Under the pieces are notes generated by a model. The model saw only the letters and a list, made by a program, of their open reading frames with translations, was not told the DNA's origin and did no database searches. Positions 1 through 7,515 of a stretch of 38,860 bases of DNA are shown here, piece by piece. Each line of letters starts with the position of its first letter. Within the stretch, counting starts at the first letter, position 1. The stretch comes from Chitinophagaceae bacterium (GTDB taxonomy: Bacteria; Bacteroidota; Bacteroidia; Chitinophagales; Chitinophagaceae), in contig CANGOX010000023.1 of the NCBI GenBank assembly GCA_947455605.1, positions 1 to 38,860 on the forward strand, read 5' to 3'. A program made the translations under genes and the position numbers.

Positions 1-580
1 TACCACAGCCGTTCTGGATGCCGATGGAACCTATCTGGGCAAGTACCGCAAGATGCATATACCTGATGATCCTGCATTTTACGAGAAATTTTATTTCACA
101 CCGGGCGATCTGGGCTATAAAGTATTCAATACCAAATTTGCAAAACTCGGTGTACTGATCTGCTGGGATCAATGGTATCCGGAAGCTTCCCGTATTACGG
201 CATTGATGGGAGCGGAGATCCTGTTTTACCCAACCGCTATTGGGTGGGCCACTTCACAGGATGAAGCCACCAATACGGAACAATACAATGCATGGCAAAC
301 CATTCAGCGGAGTCATGCGGTTGCCAACGGCGTACATGTAGTAAGTGTGAACCGTGTTGGTTTTGAACAGAATGGTGCGATGAAATTCTGGGGAGGTTCT
401 TTTGTAAGCAATCCATTCGGAACATTATTGTATAAAGCTTCCCATGAAGAGGAAGAGATAGCAGTAATTGATATTGATACGAATAAAACCGATAGTTACC
501 GGACACACTGGCCTTTTTTAAGAGATAGAAGAATTGATTCCTATCAACCCATTACTAAACGCTTCATAGACGAAGACTAG
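1..580 (+). CDS. aguB: N-carbamoylputrescine amidase, C-terminal part
   Basis: This is the 3' part of a nitrilase-superfamily gene that begins upstream of the window; about 192 of roughly 290 residues are visible, read from base 2. The enzyme hydrolyses N-carbamoylputrescine to putrescine, CO2 and ammonia in the cytoplasm. The catalytic lysine lies in GKYRKMHIPDDP and the catalytic cysteine in LICWDQWYPEA; the catalytic glutamate would be upstream of base 1. The sequence after the cysteine (ILFYPTAIGW, then HVVSVNRVGFE) fits the AguB subgroup rather than general nitrilases. The downstream aguA supplies its substrate, which supports the assignment. The gene ends in TAG, immediately followed by the left arm of the inverted repeat around the S23 gene. 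Confidence 0.93.
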   Translation, partial: TTAVLDADGTYLGKYRKMHIPDDPAFYEKFYFTPGDLGYKVFNTKFAKLGVLICWDQWYPEASRITALMGAEILFYPTAIGWATSQDEATNTEQYNAWQTIQRSHAVANGVHVVSVNRVGFEQNGAMKFWGGSFVSNPFGTLLYKASHEEEEIAVIDIDTNKTDSYRTHWPFLRDRRIDSYQPITKRFIDED

Positions 581-583
581 GAG

Positions 584-610
584 AAGTCGGAAAGTCAGGA
601 AGTCGGAAAG
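584..610 (+). repeat. Left arm of inverted repeat flanking the S23/IVP gene
   Basis: A 27-base arm built from two copies of the word AAGTCGGAAAG starts three bases after the aguB stop. It is complementary to 1046-1072 at 25 of 27 positions. A further degenerate copy of the word (ACCGAAAG) follows at 611-618. In RNA the two arms could form a long stem closing a loop of about 435 nt that contains the whole S23 gene. Confidence 0.9.
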
Positions 611-664
611 ACCGAAAGATAATTTAGTTTTTTAATCGTATTGGGGATTTAACTGAATTGAATT

Positions 665-1018
665 ATGGCTTTTAAATTTGAGAAACTTCTTGCTTGGCAG
701 AAAGCCTTAGACCTCTCAGAAATGATAAGTCAGGTGACTAAGGATTTTCCAAAAGAGGAGATGTATGTACTTACCTCTCAAATCAAAAGAGCAGCAGAAT
801 CTGTATCGCTAAATATAGCGGAAGGTTCTACCGGCCAGTCAAACCCTGAATTTGCCCGTTTCTTAACAATCGCTTTACGTTCGAATATTGAGGTTGTAGG
901 ATGCATTTTTATCGCAAAGCGCAGGAACATCATCTCTCAGGAGAACTTTGAAATAATTTATAGCAAATGTGAAGAGATCCTTGTTATGCTTAACTCATTA
1001 CGACAATCATTGAAATAA
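665..1018 (+). CDS. Four helix bundle protein (S23/IVP, 23S rRNA-intervening-sequence family)
   Basis: This 117-residue protein has the conserved layout of the S23/IVP family: an early tryptophan (W11) in LLAWQKALDLS, the FPKEEMYVLTSQIKRAAESV helix pair around residues 28-47, and the NIAEGS turn at 50-55. The family folds as a four-helix bundle and was first found encoded in intervening sequences of 23S rRNA; its biochemical function is unsettled. Here it sits outside any rRNA gene, between aguB and aguA, enclosed by inverted-repeat arms at 584-610 and 1046-1072. That is the architecture of an rRNA intervening sequence. The related Avd proteins of diversity-generating retroelements share the fold, but no reverse transcriptase or template repeat is present. 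The family is certain; the role is not. Confidence 0.9.
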   Translation: MAFKFEKLLAWQKALDLSEMISQVTKDFPKEEMYVLTSQIKRAAESVSLNIAEGSTGQSNPEFARFLTIALRSNIEVVGCIFIAKRRNIISQENFEIIYSKCEEILVMLNSLRQSLK

Positions 1019-1028
1019 AAGAAACTCA

Positions 1029-2111
1029 TTGAAAACAGACCAAAACTTTCCGACTTCCGGTCTTTCCGACTTTCGGACCCCTAAAGAACAAGGATATTTT
1101 TTCCCTGCCGAATTTGCCAAGCATGAAGCAACCTGGTTAAGCTGGCCACATAAAGAAGCCAGTTGGCCCGGCAAGATCGATTCGATCTATCCCAATTACA
1201 GTTTGTTTGTGAAATACCTTGCCTTGTCTGAGAAAGTGAGGATCAATGTGGCAAATGAAGCAATGAAAGTTTTTGCTGTTCAACATTTAGAAGCTGCAGG
1301 AGTAAATATGCAGCAGGTGGAATTCTTTATGCATCCAACAAATGATGCCTGGTGCAGAGACCATGGTCCGGCATTTCTGATCAATCCGGATGCCGCCATT
1401 AAAAAAGTAATTGTAGACTGGAACTATAATGCCTGGGGTAATAAATATCCCCCTTATGATCTGGATGATGTGATACCGACCTTGATAGGTAAGCATTTCA
1501 ATATTCCTGTTTACCATCCCGGTATTGTGATGGAAGGAGGCTCTGTTGAATTCAATGGGAAAGGAGCATTGCTCACTTCCACTGCCTGTTTGTTAAATGA
1601 GAACCGGAACCCGCATCTGAACCAGGGACAGATCGAAGCATATTTATCCAACTATTACGGAGTTGAACAGGTATTATGGGTAGATGAAGGTATTATTGGT
1701 GATGACACAGATGGCCATATTGATGATACAGTTCGATTTGTAAATGAGGATACGGTGATCACCGTTGTTGAGGAAAATAAAAACGACGAGAATTACGCTT
1801 TACTGCAAACCAATCTGAAACAATTAAAAGCCATGCGCTTGCTGAATGGCAAACAGCTTACCATCATAGAATTGCCGATGCCCGATGAGATTGTTTATGA
1901 AGACCAGCGCTTACCCGGATCCTATGCCAACTTTTATATCAGTAACGGTCATGTGATCGTTCCTACCTATCGTTGTAAGCAGGATGAGAAGGCTTTACAG
2001 ATCATTGCGTCCTGTTTCCCGGGAAGAGAAACGATAGGCATTGATTCAACCGATATTATCTGGGGACTGGGCAGCTTTCATTGCCTGAGTCAGCAGGAAC
2101 CTTTGGTATAA
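1029..2111 (+). CDS. aguA: Agmatine deiminase, TTG start
   Basis: This peptidyl-arginine-deiminase-family enzyme converts agmatine to N-carbamoylputrescine and ammonia, feeding aguB upstream. Diagnostic segments are HEATWLSWPHKEASWPG near the N-terminus, CRDHGPAF, the WVDEG/GHIDD segment and the catalytic Cys352 in GSFHCLSQQEP at the C-terminus. Between the in-frame stop at 1011 and the conserved TPKEQGYFFPAEF segment the only ATG, GTG or TTG codon is the TTG at 1029, so that start is chosen. About 17 residues before the conserved region are encoded by the flank and right arm of the inverted repeat around the S23 gene; they have no match to the family as I know it. The rest of the protein is intact. 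Confidence 0.92.
   Translation: MKTDQNFPTSGLSDFRTPKEQGYFFPAEFAKHEATWLSWPHKEASWPGKIDSIYPNYSLFVKYLALSEKVRINVANEAMKVFAVQHLEAAGVNMQQVEFFMHPTNDAWCRDHGPAFLINPDAAIKKVIVDWNYNAWGNKYPPYDLDDVIPTLIGKHFNIPVYHPGIVMEGGSVEFNGKGALLTSTACLLNENRNPHLNQGQIEAYLSNYYGVEQVLWVDEGIIGDDTDGHIDDTVRFVNEDTVITVVEENKNDENYALLQTNLKQLKAMRLLNGKQLTIIELPMPDEIVYEDQRLPGSYANFYISNGHVIVPTYRCKQDEKALQIIASCFPGRETIGIDSTDIIWGLGSFHCLSQQEPLV
1046..1072 (+). repeat. Right arm of inverted repeat, inside the aguA reading frame
   Basis: This arm is the reverse complement of 584-610 with two mismatches in 27 bases. It begins 15 bases after the putative TTG start of aguA and encodes part of the extra N-terminal residues of that protein. The conserved agmatine deiminase sequence resumes at TPKEQGYF, a few bases beyond the arm. 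Confidence 0.88.
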
Positions 2112-2131
2112 AGGTTCTTTGTTTAAAATAG

Positions 2132-2551
2132 TTAGCCGGTAATGGTCATCGTAGTGCCGCTGATATTTACATTATACACTTTCAGATTTGAAGAAGCGGG
2201 TCCCAATGTTACGGCGCCTGAAGTAGAAAACGTTGAACCATGATTAGGGCAAAGAAAATTATTCTTTGATGCGTTCCAGTTAATACTGGTTCCCTCATGG
2301 GTGCAAGCCACTTGAACTGCGGTAAAAGAGGTACTTGTATTACCACTGGCAAGCCTTACAACGATAACGCCCCCTTGAACAATGGATGAGCCTACAGTTA
2401 ACAGGCTCGAATTCAAATCAATGGTAAAGTTGGCTACCGGGGCTGGTGTACTGCTGCTGCCACCTGAACTTTTACTGCAGGCGCCCATACATACGGCACA
2501 AACTGCTGCTACCGGTCCGGTTAAACTTCCTAAGAATTCTCTTCTTTCCAT
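2132..2551 (-). CDS. Rieske (2Fe-2S) protein with Tat-like signal
   Basis: This small exported iron-sulphur protein has 139 residues from the chosen start. The Rieske ligands are visible as C83-T-H85 in the CTHEG box and C101-P-N-H104 in the CPNHGS box, spaced as in the family. The N-terminus MERREFLGSLTG carries a twin-arginine motif, followed by a hydrophobic stretch, a lipobox-like MGAC and a Ser/Gly/Pro linker. It is therefore probably folded in the cytoplasm, exported by Tat and perhaps lipid-anchored. A Met 11 codons upstream (2584) would put extra residues before the twin arginines, so 2551 is preferred. It lies 33 bases after the methyltransferase gene. No quinol oxidase or dioxygenase partner is adjacent, so its electron partner is unknown. 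Confidence 0.88.
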   Translation of the reverse strand: MERREFLGSLTGPVAAVCAVCMGACSKSSGGSSSTPAPVANFTIDLNSSLLTVGSSIVQGGVIVVRLASGNTSTSFTAVQVACTHEGTSINWNASKNNFLCPNHGSTFSTSGAVTLGPASSNLKVYNVNISGTTMTITG

Positions 2552-2584
2552 CTTTTGTTTTTTTGTGGGTTTATGATTCAACAA

Positions 2585-3184
2585 TTACACGGTACTGTCT
2601 TCCTGTTTACTTGCAATCAGAAACAATTCAGATCCGGCTCTGGCAGGAATTGAATTATAACATGCATCCAAAACCAATATACGGACTGTGTTTGAAAATA
2701 GTTGCCTGAATTCTTCCGTATTTCCACCAAAGGGAGGATTCGATTCAAACTCCCTGTTAAAGAGCAAACCCACCAATTTTCCGTTGTCTGTCAATAATCT
2801 TTTAACAGTCTGTATATATTTTCCCCGAAGCAATGGGTCCAGTGCACAAAAAAAAGTCTGTTCAATAATCAGGTCGTATTGACCCTCTAAGGCAAAAAAG
2901 TTGGAGCAAATGATATGCAGATACGGGCTCTTATTTTTTGCCCTGAGCTGTTCTATTACCACATCGGAAATATCAACTACTGTAATATTGGTAAAGCCTT
3001 TCTCCAATAAATAAAGGGCCTCATAACTATTGCCGCCACCGGGTATCAGGATACGGATATTTTTATCGGTAAGCTGATCAAAATATTCTTTAAGAGGAGT
3101 TGAAACATAGCCGATATCCCAACCGGCCTGGTTTTGCAGGTATCGGTCGTTCCAGTAATTGGCGGAAAGAAAATCAGTTTTCAT
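2585..3184 (-). CDS. TPMT-family SAM-dependent methyltransferase
   Basis: This cytoplasmic class I methyltransferase of the thiopurine S-methyltransferase type has 199 residues. Family marks are WDIGYVSTPLKEYFDQL near the N-terminus, the SAM-binding loop ILIPGGGNSYEALYL, the acidic strand TVVDIS, and IIEQTFFCALDP. The natural substrate cannot be told from sequence; relatives methylate thiols or halides. The frame stays open upstream into the HD gene, but the Met at 3184 directly precedes the conserved start of the family. The 67 bases before it are a word-type inverted repeat, so the longer reading is rejected. It is co-directional with the HD gene upstream and the Rieske gene downstream. Confidence 0.88.
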   Translation of the reverse strand: MKTDFLSANYWNDRYLQNQAGWDIGYVSTPLKEYFDQLTDKNIRILIPGGGNSYEALYLLEKGFTNITVVDISDVVIEQLRAKNKSPYLHIICSNFFALEGQYDLIIEQTFFCALDPLLRGKYIQTVKRLLTDNGKLVGLLFNREFESNPPFGGNTEEFRQLFSNTVRILVLDACYNSIPARAGSELFLIASKQEDSTV

Positions 3185-3251
3185 GGTGAGTAGTGAGTAG
3201 TCAGTAGTGAGCAGAAAGAATGGTAAGTTACAAAACTCACCACTCACTATT
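3185..3251 (-). repeat. GTGAGTAGT-word inverted repeat filling the spacer
   Basis: The spacer between the HD-gene stop and the methyltransferase ATG consists of tandem GTGAGTAGT-like words on one side (3184-3211) and the complementary CTCACCACTCACTA at 3236-3249 on the other. The outer 14 bases pair with two mismatches that would be G-U pairs in RNA. The stretch 3186-3211 recurs at 6029-6054 with one mismatch in 26. Confidence 0.8.
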
Positions 3252-3854
3252 TTATCCCGTAACCGTTGCCTGTCTTGGGATGATGAATGCAATGAGTTCG
3301 TCTAACTGGATATTAGCACGGTTGCAGGCATCCTGAATATCTTCACGTGATACATTGGCAGCGAAGGATTTTTCTTTCAATCTTTTTTTTACGCCCTTGG
3401 AATCCATTCCTTCATATCCGCCGGGACGCATAAGGGAGTAAGCGTGAATAAGGCCTGATAATTCATCAAAAGCATACAACATCTTATCCATATTGGTTAC
3501 CGGTTCCACACCAAAATGCATATGACCATGAGAAGCGATGGCGCGGATGATCTCGGGGTCAATCTTTCTTTGTTCCAGTTCTTCGATGATCTTTTTACAA
3601 TGCAGATCGGGCCATTGGTCCCAGTCGGCATCATGCAGCAGACCGGCCATTTCCCATTTCCACTGGCCGGCCTCATCAAGTAATTCCTTTTCTGCTGCCC
3701 AGCATTTCATCAGGTGACCTACCTGTTGCATATGTATTTTGAGTTTGGGATTGAGTACCCAGCTGTTAAACAGTTCTGCAGCCTGTTCTTTGGTTAATAC
3801 ATTTCCTGTATTAGCGATATCGCCAAATTGGGTTCGGCCTAGGTTGAGTGACAT
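3252..3854 (-). CDS. HD-domain protein (putative phosphohydrolase)
   Basis: This 200-residue soluble protein has an HD metal-binding core: histidines in KIHMQQVGH (41-47), the H74-D75 pair in AGLLHDADWD, histidines in SHGHMH (109-113) and D130 in AFDEL. HD proteins of this small type act on nucleotides or other phosphoesters, but the substrate is unknown. The frame is open back to 3905, yet a good -7 element (3872-3879, minus strand) lies between 3905 and 3854, so translation from Met at 3854 is preferred. It is divergent from the MFS gene and probably first in a minus-strand unit with the methyltransferase and Rieske genes. Confidence 0.85.
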   Translation of the reverse strand: MSLNLGRTQFGDIANTGNVLTKEQAAELFNSWVLNPKLKIHMQQVGHLMKCWAAEKELLDEAGQWKWEMAGLLHDADWDQWPDLHCKKIIEELEQRKIDPEIIRAIASHGHMHFGVEPVTNMDKMLYAFDELSGLIHAYSLMRPGGYEGMDSKGVKKRLKEKSFAANVSREDIQDACNRANIQLDELIAFIIPRQATVTG

Positions 3855-3871
3855 ATTCTGAATCTTTGTTT

Positions 3872-3879
3872 CAAAGATA
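3872..3879 (-). promoter_or_regulatory. -7 promoter element for the HD-domain gene
   Basis: On the minus strand this reads TATCTTTG, an exact match to the Bacteroidota -7 consensus TAnnTTTG. It is 17 bases upstream of the Met at 3854, giving a short leader and favouring that start over 3905. I see no convincing -33 TTTG. Confidence 0.55.
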
Positions 3880-3928
3880 GGGGGCAGTTTTTGAAGCCCG
3901 ATCAATATCTTTAACCATTAATTTACGG

Positions 3929-5185
3929 ATGTTTATGAGTGAACAGGTTACCCCCAAAGAAAAAATATTTACAACATACCAGGTATTTGTGATCGCCATC
4001 TTATCTTTTTTGCAGTTTACTGTGATCCTGGATTTTATGGTGTTATCACCATTAGGTGCCATCCTGATGGATAAACTGCATGTTAACACATCACAATTCG
4101 GATTGGTTGTGTCGGCATATGCTTTCAGTGCAGGTGGGGCAGGGTTACTTACTGCCGGGTTTGCAGATAAGTTTGACAGGAAGAAGCTATTATTATTTTT
4201 CTATACCGGTTTTATTGTTGGAACGATCTTATGTGCCATTGCACCGAGTTATCCTTTGCTGTTAGGTGCCCGGATCATTACCGGTATTTTTGGTGGCGTG
4301 ATCGGTTCTGTAAGTTTTGCGATCATTACCGATCTGTTTAAGATTGAAGTTCGTGGCAGGGTAATGGGTTTTGTACAGATGTCGTTTGCTGCCAGTCAGG
4401 TGTTAGGATTACCCATTGGTTTACTTTTGGCCAACAAGTTTGGATGGCATGCTCCCTTCTGGATGATCGCCGGGGCAGGTTCGATCATGGGGGTTGTAAT
4501 GTTTATCAAACTAAAACCGGTAGACAAGCACCTGCACTTAAAGATCGATACCAATGCCTTTCATCATTTATGGACAACGATCTCAAGGCCCGATTATGCC
4601 AAAGCCTTCTTTGCAACAACTTTACTGGCAACCGGTGGTTTTATGCTGATGCCATTTGGCAGTGCCTACAGCATCCATAACTTAGGTATTACGCTGGATC
4701 AGTTACCCATCGTTTACCTGATCACCGGGGCGGCTTCTATAGTATTTGGCCCTTTATTGGGTAAGCTGAGCGACAGAATCGGGAAGTTCAATATTTTTTG
4801 CGTGGGAACTGTTATAGCGATGGCCATGGTTGGCATCTACACACATTTAGGTGTTACTCCCTTATGGCAGCTGATACTTTTGAATGTGATATTGTTTGTG
4901 GGGTTATCGGGCAGAATGATCTCGTCATCGGCCTTATTAACCGCTGTTCCAGATGCGAAAGACAGGGGAGCGTTTATGAGTATCAATTCATCCACACAAC
5001 AGATCTCCGGTGGTGTGGCTTCTATAATTGCAGGATTAATTGTTGTGCAGACTCCTTCCGGAAAACTGGAACGTTATGATACACTGGGATATGTGGTATT
5101 ATGTTCAATGCTGGTAGCCACGGTTATGTTATATTTTTTAAATAAGCGGATCCAGAAGAAATTACATACCACAAACAATGTTTAA
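3929..5185 (+). CDS. MFS transporter (DHA1-like efflux permease)
   Basis: This 418-residue inner-membrane protein has about 12 hydrophobic segments in two halves. MFS motif A between TM2 and TM3 is visible as GFADKFDRKK, and the first helix carries the LDFMVLSPLG segment of drug/arabinose-type exporters. The second half starts near residue 215 and contains the related GKLSDRIGKF loop. It is probably a proton-driven exporter of a small molecule; the substrate is not predictable. Start: ATG at 3929, with another ATG two codons later. It is divergent from the HD gene, and the amidase gene follows at once on the same strand, so the two may be cotranscribed. Confidence 0.88.
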   Translation: MFMSEQVTPKEKIFTTYQVFVIAILSFLQFTVILDFMVLSPLGAILMDKLHVNTSQFGLVVSAYAFSAGGAGLLTAGFADKFDRKKLLLFFYTGFIVGTILCAIAPSYPLLLGARIITGIFGGVIGSVSFAIITDLFKIEVRGRVMGFVQMSFAASQVLGLPIGLLLANKFGWHAPFWMIAGAGSIMGVVMFIKLKPVDKHLHLKIDTNAFHHLWTTISRPDYAKAFFATTLLATGGFMLMPFGSAYSIHNLGITLDQLPIVYLITGAASIVFGPLLGKLSDRIGKFNIFCVGTVIAMAMVGIYTHLGVTPLWQLILLNVILFVGLSGRMISSSALLTAVPDAKDRGAFMSINSSTQQISGGVASIIAGLIVVQTPSGKLERYDTLGYVVLCSMLVATVMLYFLNKRIQKKLHTTNNV

Positions 5186-5204
5186 CTTAAGCCGAACATC
5201 TATC

Positions 5205-6023
5205 ATGAAGCAAGTATCATTTTTATTCCTGTTATTGGCAGTATTGATCATTATTGATGCCTGCAGTCCGAAGCCATATCGCGACACTAATAAAGCATAT
5301 CGCAAACAATCCAAAGAGTTGACTAAGCAGATCCTGCTTGAGCCGGTGGATCCTTTGAATGATACGATCAAATTACCCTCCAACTGGGTAGGCACTACCA
5401 ATTTCGGGATCCGTAAGCCAAATTTTGTGATCATTCACCATACGGCACAGAATTCATGCGAGCAGACATTGAAAACATTCACTACTCCCAAATCTGCTGT
5501 TAGTGCGCATTATGTGATCTGTAAGGATGGTACAGTACATCATATGCTCAATGATTACCTGCGTGCCCAGCATGCGGGAGTAAGCCGTTGGGGTAACCTG
5601 ATCGATATCAATTCTTCATCCATTGGTATTGAACTGGATAATACAGGTTTTGAGCCATTCGACAGTTTACAGATCAACAGCCTGATCAGTTTGCTGGCCA
5701 AACTGAAAAAAGATTATTCCATACCAACGGCCAATTTTATTGGGCATGGAGATATAGCACCTACGCGTAAGAACGATCCCAATTACCGTTTCCCCTGGAA
5801 ATTATTGGCTGAGAAGGGTTTTGGATTGTGGTTTGATGAAGAGAGACTGGAAGTGCCTTTGGGATTTAATCATATCCAGGCTTTACGGATCGTAGGCTAT
5901 GATGTAAAAGATACTACCGCTGCTATCCGTTCTTTCAAACGCCATTTTTTGCAGGATACAACGAAACGCATCAATGATGTGGACAGGAGTGTGTTGTTTA
6001 ATCTGCAGAAGAAATATATGTAG
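5205..6023 (+). CDS. N-acetylmuramoyl-L-alanine amidase lipoprotein (AmiD-like)
   Basis: This 272-residue Amidase_2/PGRP-fold zinc amidase is predicted to cleave the MurNAc-L-Ala bond of peptidoglycan fragments in the periplasm. The N-terminus from Met 5205 is a lipoprotein signal (hydrophobic run, then IIDAC). Zinc ligands are visible in NFVIIHHTAQ, AQHAGVSRWG and FIGHGDIAPTRKNDP. The C-terminal 60 residues resemble a small peptidoglycan-binding helical domain, giving the same order as E. coli AmiD. An earlier in-frame ATG at 5178 overlaps the MFS stop and would spoil the signal peptide, so 5205 is chosen. It is likely cotranscribed with the MFS gene; their relation may be only positional. 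Confidence 0.88.
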   Translation: MKQVSFLFLLLAVLIIIDACSPKPYRDTNKAYRKQSKELTKQILLEPVDPLNDTIKLPSNWVGTTNFGIRKPNFVIIHHTAQNSCEQTLKTFTTPKSAVSAHYVICKDGTVHHMLNDYLRAQHAGVSRWGNLIDINSSSIGIELDNTGFEPFDSLQINSLISLLAKLKKDYSIPTANFIGHGDIAPTRKNDPNYRFPWKLLAEKGFGLWFDEERLEVPLGFNHIQALRIVGYDVKDTTAAIRSFKRHFLQDTTKRINDVDRSVLFNLQKKYM

Positions 6024-6025
6024 AA

Positions 6026-6091
6026 GGTGTGAGTAGTGAGTAGTCAGTTGTGAGGAAACATACATTACTTACTACTGGCAATCACCATTCA
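6026..6091. repeat. GTGAGTAGT-word inverted repeat between convergent genes
   Basis: The spacer between the two stop codons contains GTGAGTAGT-like words at 6026-6054 and a degenerate complement at 6065-6094. The left part (6029-6054) is nearly identical to 3186-3211. It could work as a bidirectional terminator hairpin, but there is no clear T-run. Confidence 0.75.
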
Positions 6092-7381
6092 CTAAAGAAA
6101 AATTTTAAACCTTTCGTAACAGGCTTTGATCAGATCTTCTCTGTCGTCGGGGTGTGAAATATCTATGAGTGATTTGGCTCGCTGGCGTAAATTCTTACCA
6201 TATAGATAAGCTACACCATATTCAGTAACTACATAGTGAATATGACCACGGGTAGTAACTACACCGGCAAAATCTTTTAAATGCGGAACAATGCGTGGGA
6301 TTCCTTTATGTGTTCTGCTGGTGAGGGCTATGATCGGTTTACCCCCTTCACTTAATGCGGCTCCACGCATAAAATCCATCTGGCCACCAATACCACTAAA
6401 TTGTAAGGCTCCAATACTGTCTGAACAAACCTGTCCGGTAAGATCCACTTCAATAGCACTGTTAATAGCCACTACATTCGGGTTTCTGCGGATCACATGC
6501 GGATCGTTCACATAATCAATATCCAGGAAAGCGATTGCCGGGTTATCATCTACATAATCATATAATCTTCTGCTTCCAATGGCAAAACCGGTAACGGCTT
6601 TGTTTGGGTGGATCTTTTTCTTTCGGTTATTGATCACACCGGATTCGAACAGATCGATAACACCATCACTCAACATTTCGGTATGTATACCCAGGTCTTT
6701 ATGGTTGGTGAGTGAACGTAATACTGCATCCGGAATGGTTCCGATACCCATTTGTAAAGTGCTGCCGTTCTCTATCAGCCCGGCTATATGTTTACCAATA
6801 GCGATCTCACATTCGGTGGTATTCTGCGCATAATTTACTTCCGGCAGATCTTCATCATGGTATACCATATGGGTAAACCGGGAAATATGGATCTGTCCAT
6901 CACCATGTGTACGGGGCATTTTAGGGTTTACCTGAGCGATCACAAATTTTGCTGTGTTCACTGCAGAACGGGCAATATCCACGGATATACCCAGTGAGCA
7001 GTAGCCATGCACATCCGGTGGAGAAACATGAACCAGGGCTACATCGATAGGAAGGATCTTTTTATTGAACAGATCAGGTATATCACTCAAAAAAACCGGA
7101 ATAAAATCTGCCCGGCCTTCTGCAACAGCTTCTCTAACAGGGGCAGAAACAAACATGCAATTGATATGAAAACTATCCGCATATTGAGGCTTTTGAACTT
7201 CAAGGTCGCCGAGTACGGTAATAAATGTCAATTCTACATCTCTCAACCGGTTGGACTGCTCAGCCAGTTTACGCATCAGGTAGAGTGGGGTACAGGCACT
7301 GCCATGTATAAACAGGCGTTGGTTGCTCTGAATCATACTCAATGCTTCTTCTGCGGAAACGTATGTAGGTGTTACTGTCAT
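6092..7381 (-). CDS. Acetyl-CoA hydrolase/transferase family (butyrate- or 4-hydroxybutyrate-type CoA-transferase)
   Basis: This 429-residue protein matches the Cat1/AbfT family, which moves CoA between acetyl-CoA and other acids or hydrolyses acetyl-CoA. Markers are VHVSPPDVHGYCSLG, MGIGTIPDAVL, HTEMLSDG with Glu235 at the place of the catalytic glutamate of AbfT-type enzymes, INSAIEVDLTGQV, and the C-terminal VTEYGVAYLYGKNLRQRA. The length is typical. It stands alone on the minus strand, convergent with the amidase gene. No butyrate or succinate pathway genes are nearby, so the acid substrate remains open; acetate, propionate or succinate are the usual ones. Confidence 0.88.
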   Translation of the reverse strand: MTVTPTYVSAEEALSMIQSNQRLFIHGSACTPLYLMRKLAEQSNRLRDVELTFITVLGDLEVQKPQYADSFHINCMFVSAPVREAVAEGRADFIPVFLSDIPDLFNKKILPIDVALVHVSPPDVHGYCSLGISVDIARSAVNTAKFVIAQVNPKMPRTHGDGQIHISRFTHMVYHDEDLPEVNYAQNTTECEIAIGKHIAGLIENGSTLQMGIGTIPDAVLRSLTNHKDLGIHTEMLSDGVIDLFESGVINNRKKKIHPNKAVTGFAIGSRRLYDYVDDNPAIAFLDIDYVNDPHVIRRNPNVVAINSAIEVDLTGQVCSDSIGALQFSGIGGQMDFMRGAALSEGGKPIIALTSRTHKGIPRIVPHLKDFAGVVTTRGHIHYVVTEYGVAYLYGKNLRQRAKSLIDISHPDDREDLIKACYERFKIFL

Positions 7382-7515
7382 GCTTCAATATTTAGTGCAA
7401 AAATGCCTACTGCCCGTTATTTAAAAAATGATTTTCGTAAGCTTTTTATATGATATGTGTTCTGAATAACTGATCACAATCAGGAAGAGGTATCATCCTA
7501 TTTCAAAAAAGGGTT

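Noticed and set aside
665..1018. S23 gene as the Avd accessory gene of a diversity-generating retroelement
   Set aside because: No reverse transcriptase, template repeat or variable-repeat target gene is present in the surrounding sequence.
3185..3292. Longer methyltransferase reading from 3292
   Set aside because: It overlaps the HD gene and is translated from the GTGAGTAGT word repeat; the conserved family start is at 3184.
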